Assembly (NCBI GenBank): GCA_030638305.1
Contig: DAOWEW010000125.1
Span: forward strand, 1-5,994
Direction of reading: 5' to 3'
Origin: Desulfobacteraceae bacterium
Lineage (GTDB): Bacteria > Desulfobacterota > Desulfobacteria > Desulfobacterales > ETH-SRB1
Length of the DNA: 5,994 bases
In this document: positions 5,896-5,994 of the stretch, in pieces
Numbering within the stretch: position 1 is the stretch's first letter
How the letters are laid out: each line of letters begins with the position of its first letter
The notes under the pieces: generated by a model
The model's database searches: none
What the model saw: the letters and a program-made list of their open reading frames with translations, nothing else
Told to the model about the DNA's origin: nothing
Made by a program: the position numbers and the translations under genes

Positions 5896-5994
5896 GTCTT
5901 TAAGGTGTAGAAGGTGCCTCTTGGCATATCTTTTTTTATGATTAATTTCTTTTCAATAAGAGCGTCAAGATGGTTGTATATCTCTTCAAGGTTA
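5829..5994 (-). CDS. C-terminal end of an unrecognised protein with a winged-helix-like tail (partial, 5' end outside window)
   Basis: Fifty-four codons and a TGA stop (5831-5829) are open from the window edge. Residues 1-31 of the visible part, NLEEIYNHLDALIEKKLIIK followed by KDMPRGTFYTL, read like the recognition helix and beta-wing of a winged-helix domain; that is pattern recognition only and the family is not identified. From residue 34 on the sequence (GAIQKNDIEQ...) is encoded by the left-pointing end of the MITE. Removing the MITE and one copy of the 9-bp duplication gives ...ACC TTA AAG ACC GGA TGA, so the ancestral protein would have ended ...FYTLKTG. The present tail is therefore about 20 residues longer. 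The reading frame, and the winged-helix part, are otherwise undamaged. pilC follows on the same strand after about 360 bp of MITE and spacer; no functional link is evident. Confidence 0.7.
   Translation of the reverse strand, partial: NLEEIYNHLDALIEKKLIIKKDMPRGTFYTLKTGAIQKNDIEQNVTIPVLGSTN

Overview
The window is a chromosomal segment in which every gene lies on the minus strand, so the reading order runs from right to left. The block lysS - lolC - lolD - (bamA-like) resembles the arrangement I know from Desulfobacterota (former Deltaproteobacteria). Together with a PilC-type type IV pilus gene and heptad-based intergenic repeats, it suggests a Gram-negative, sulfate-reducer-type bacterium, perhaps of the Desulfobacterales. 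That assignment is inference from gene order and protein character; no marker sequence fixes it.

Layout from the right edge: (1) the C-terminal end of an unrecognised protein with a winged-helix-like tail (5829-5994, partial). (2) A 242-bp MITE-like insertion (5654-5895) with perfect 17-bp terminal inverted repeats, exactly flanked by a 9-bp direct repeat. It sits in the last codons of gene (1) and supplies that gene's present C-terminus and stop. (3) About 175 bp of spacer carrying a small hairpin, two tandem 11-bp repeats and a heptad-type repeat. (4) pilC (4259-5467), the inner-membrane platform protein of type IV pili. (5) A 195-bp spacer with a 12-bp-stem palindrome, five perfect ATTATCC heptads and a possible lysS promoter. 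(6) lysS (2588-4063), class II lysyl-tRNA synthetase. (7) A 94-bp spacer with a second heptad array. (8) lolC (1258-2493) and lolD (561-1265), overlapping by 8 bp, encoding the permease and ATPase of the lipoprotein-releasing ABC transporter. (9) The 5' part of a secreted, bamA-like gene (1-549, cut by the window edge), which carries an SH3b-like domain inside what looks like its N-terminal domain.

Functionally, lolC, lolD and the bamA-like gene form a tight envelope-biogenesis cluster: lipoprotein release from the inner membrane, and probably outer-membrane protein insertion. lysS is the housekeeping gene ahead of it. pilC is a separate unit with its own strong ribosome binding site.

The most notable points are the MITE that rewrote the end of a gene, with the ancestral stop codon still readable on the far side of the insertion; the SH3b insertion in the bamA-like protein; and short heptad repeats that begin at or in the stop codons of both pilC and lysS.
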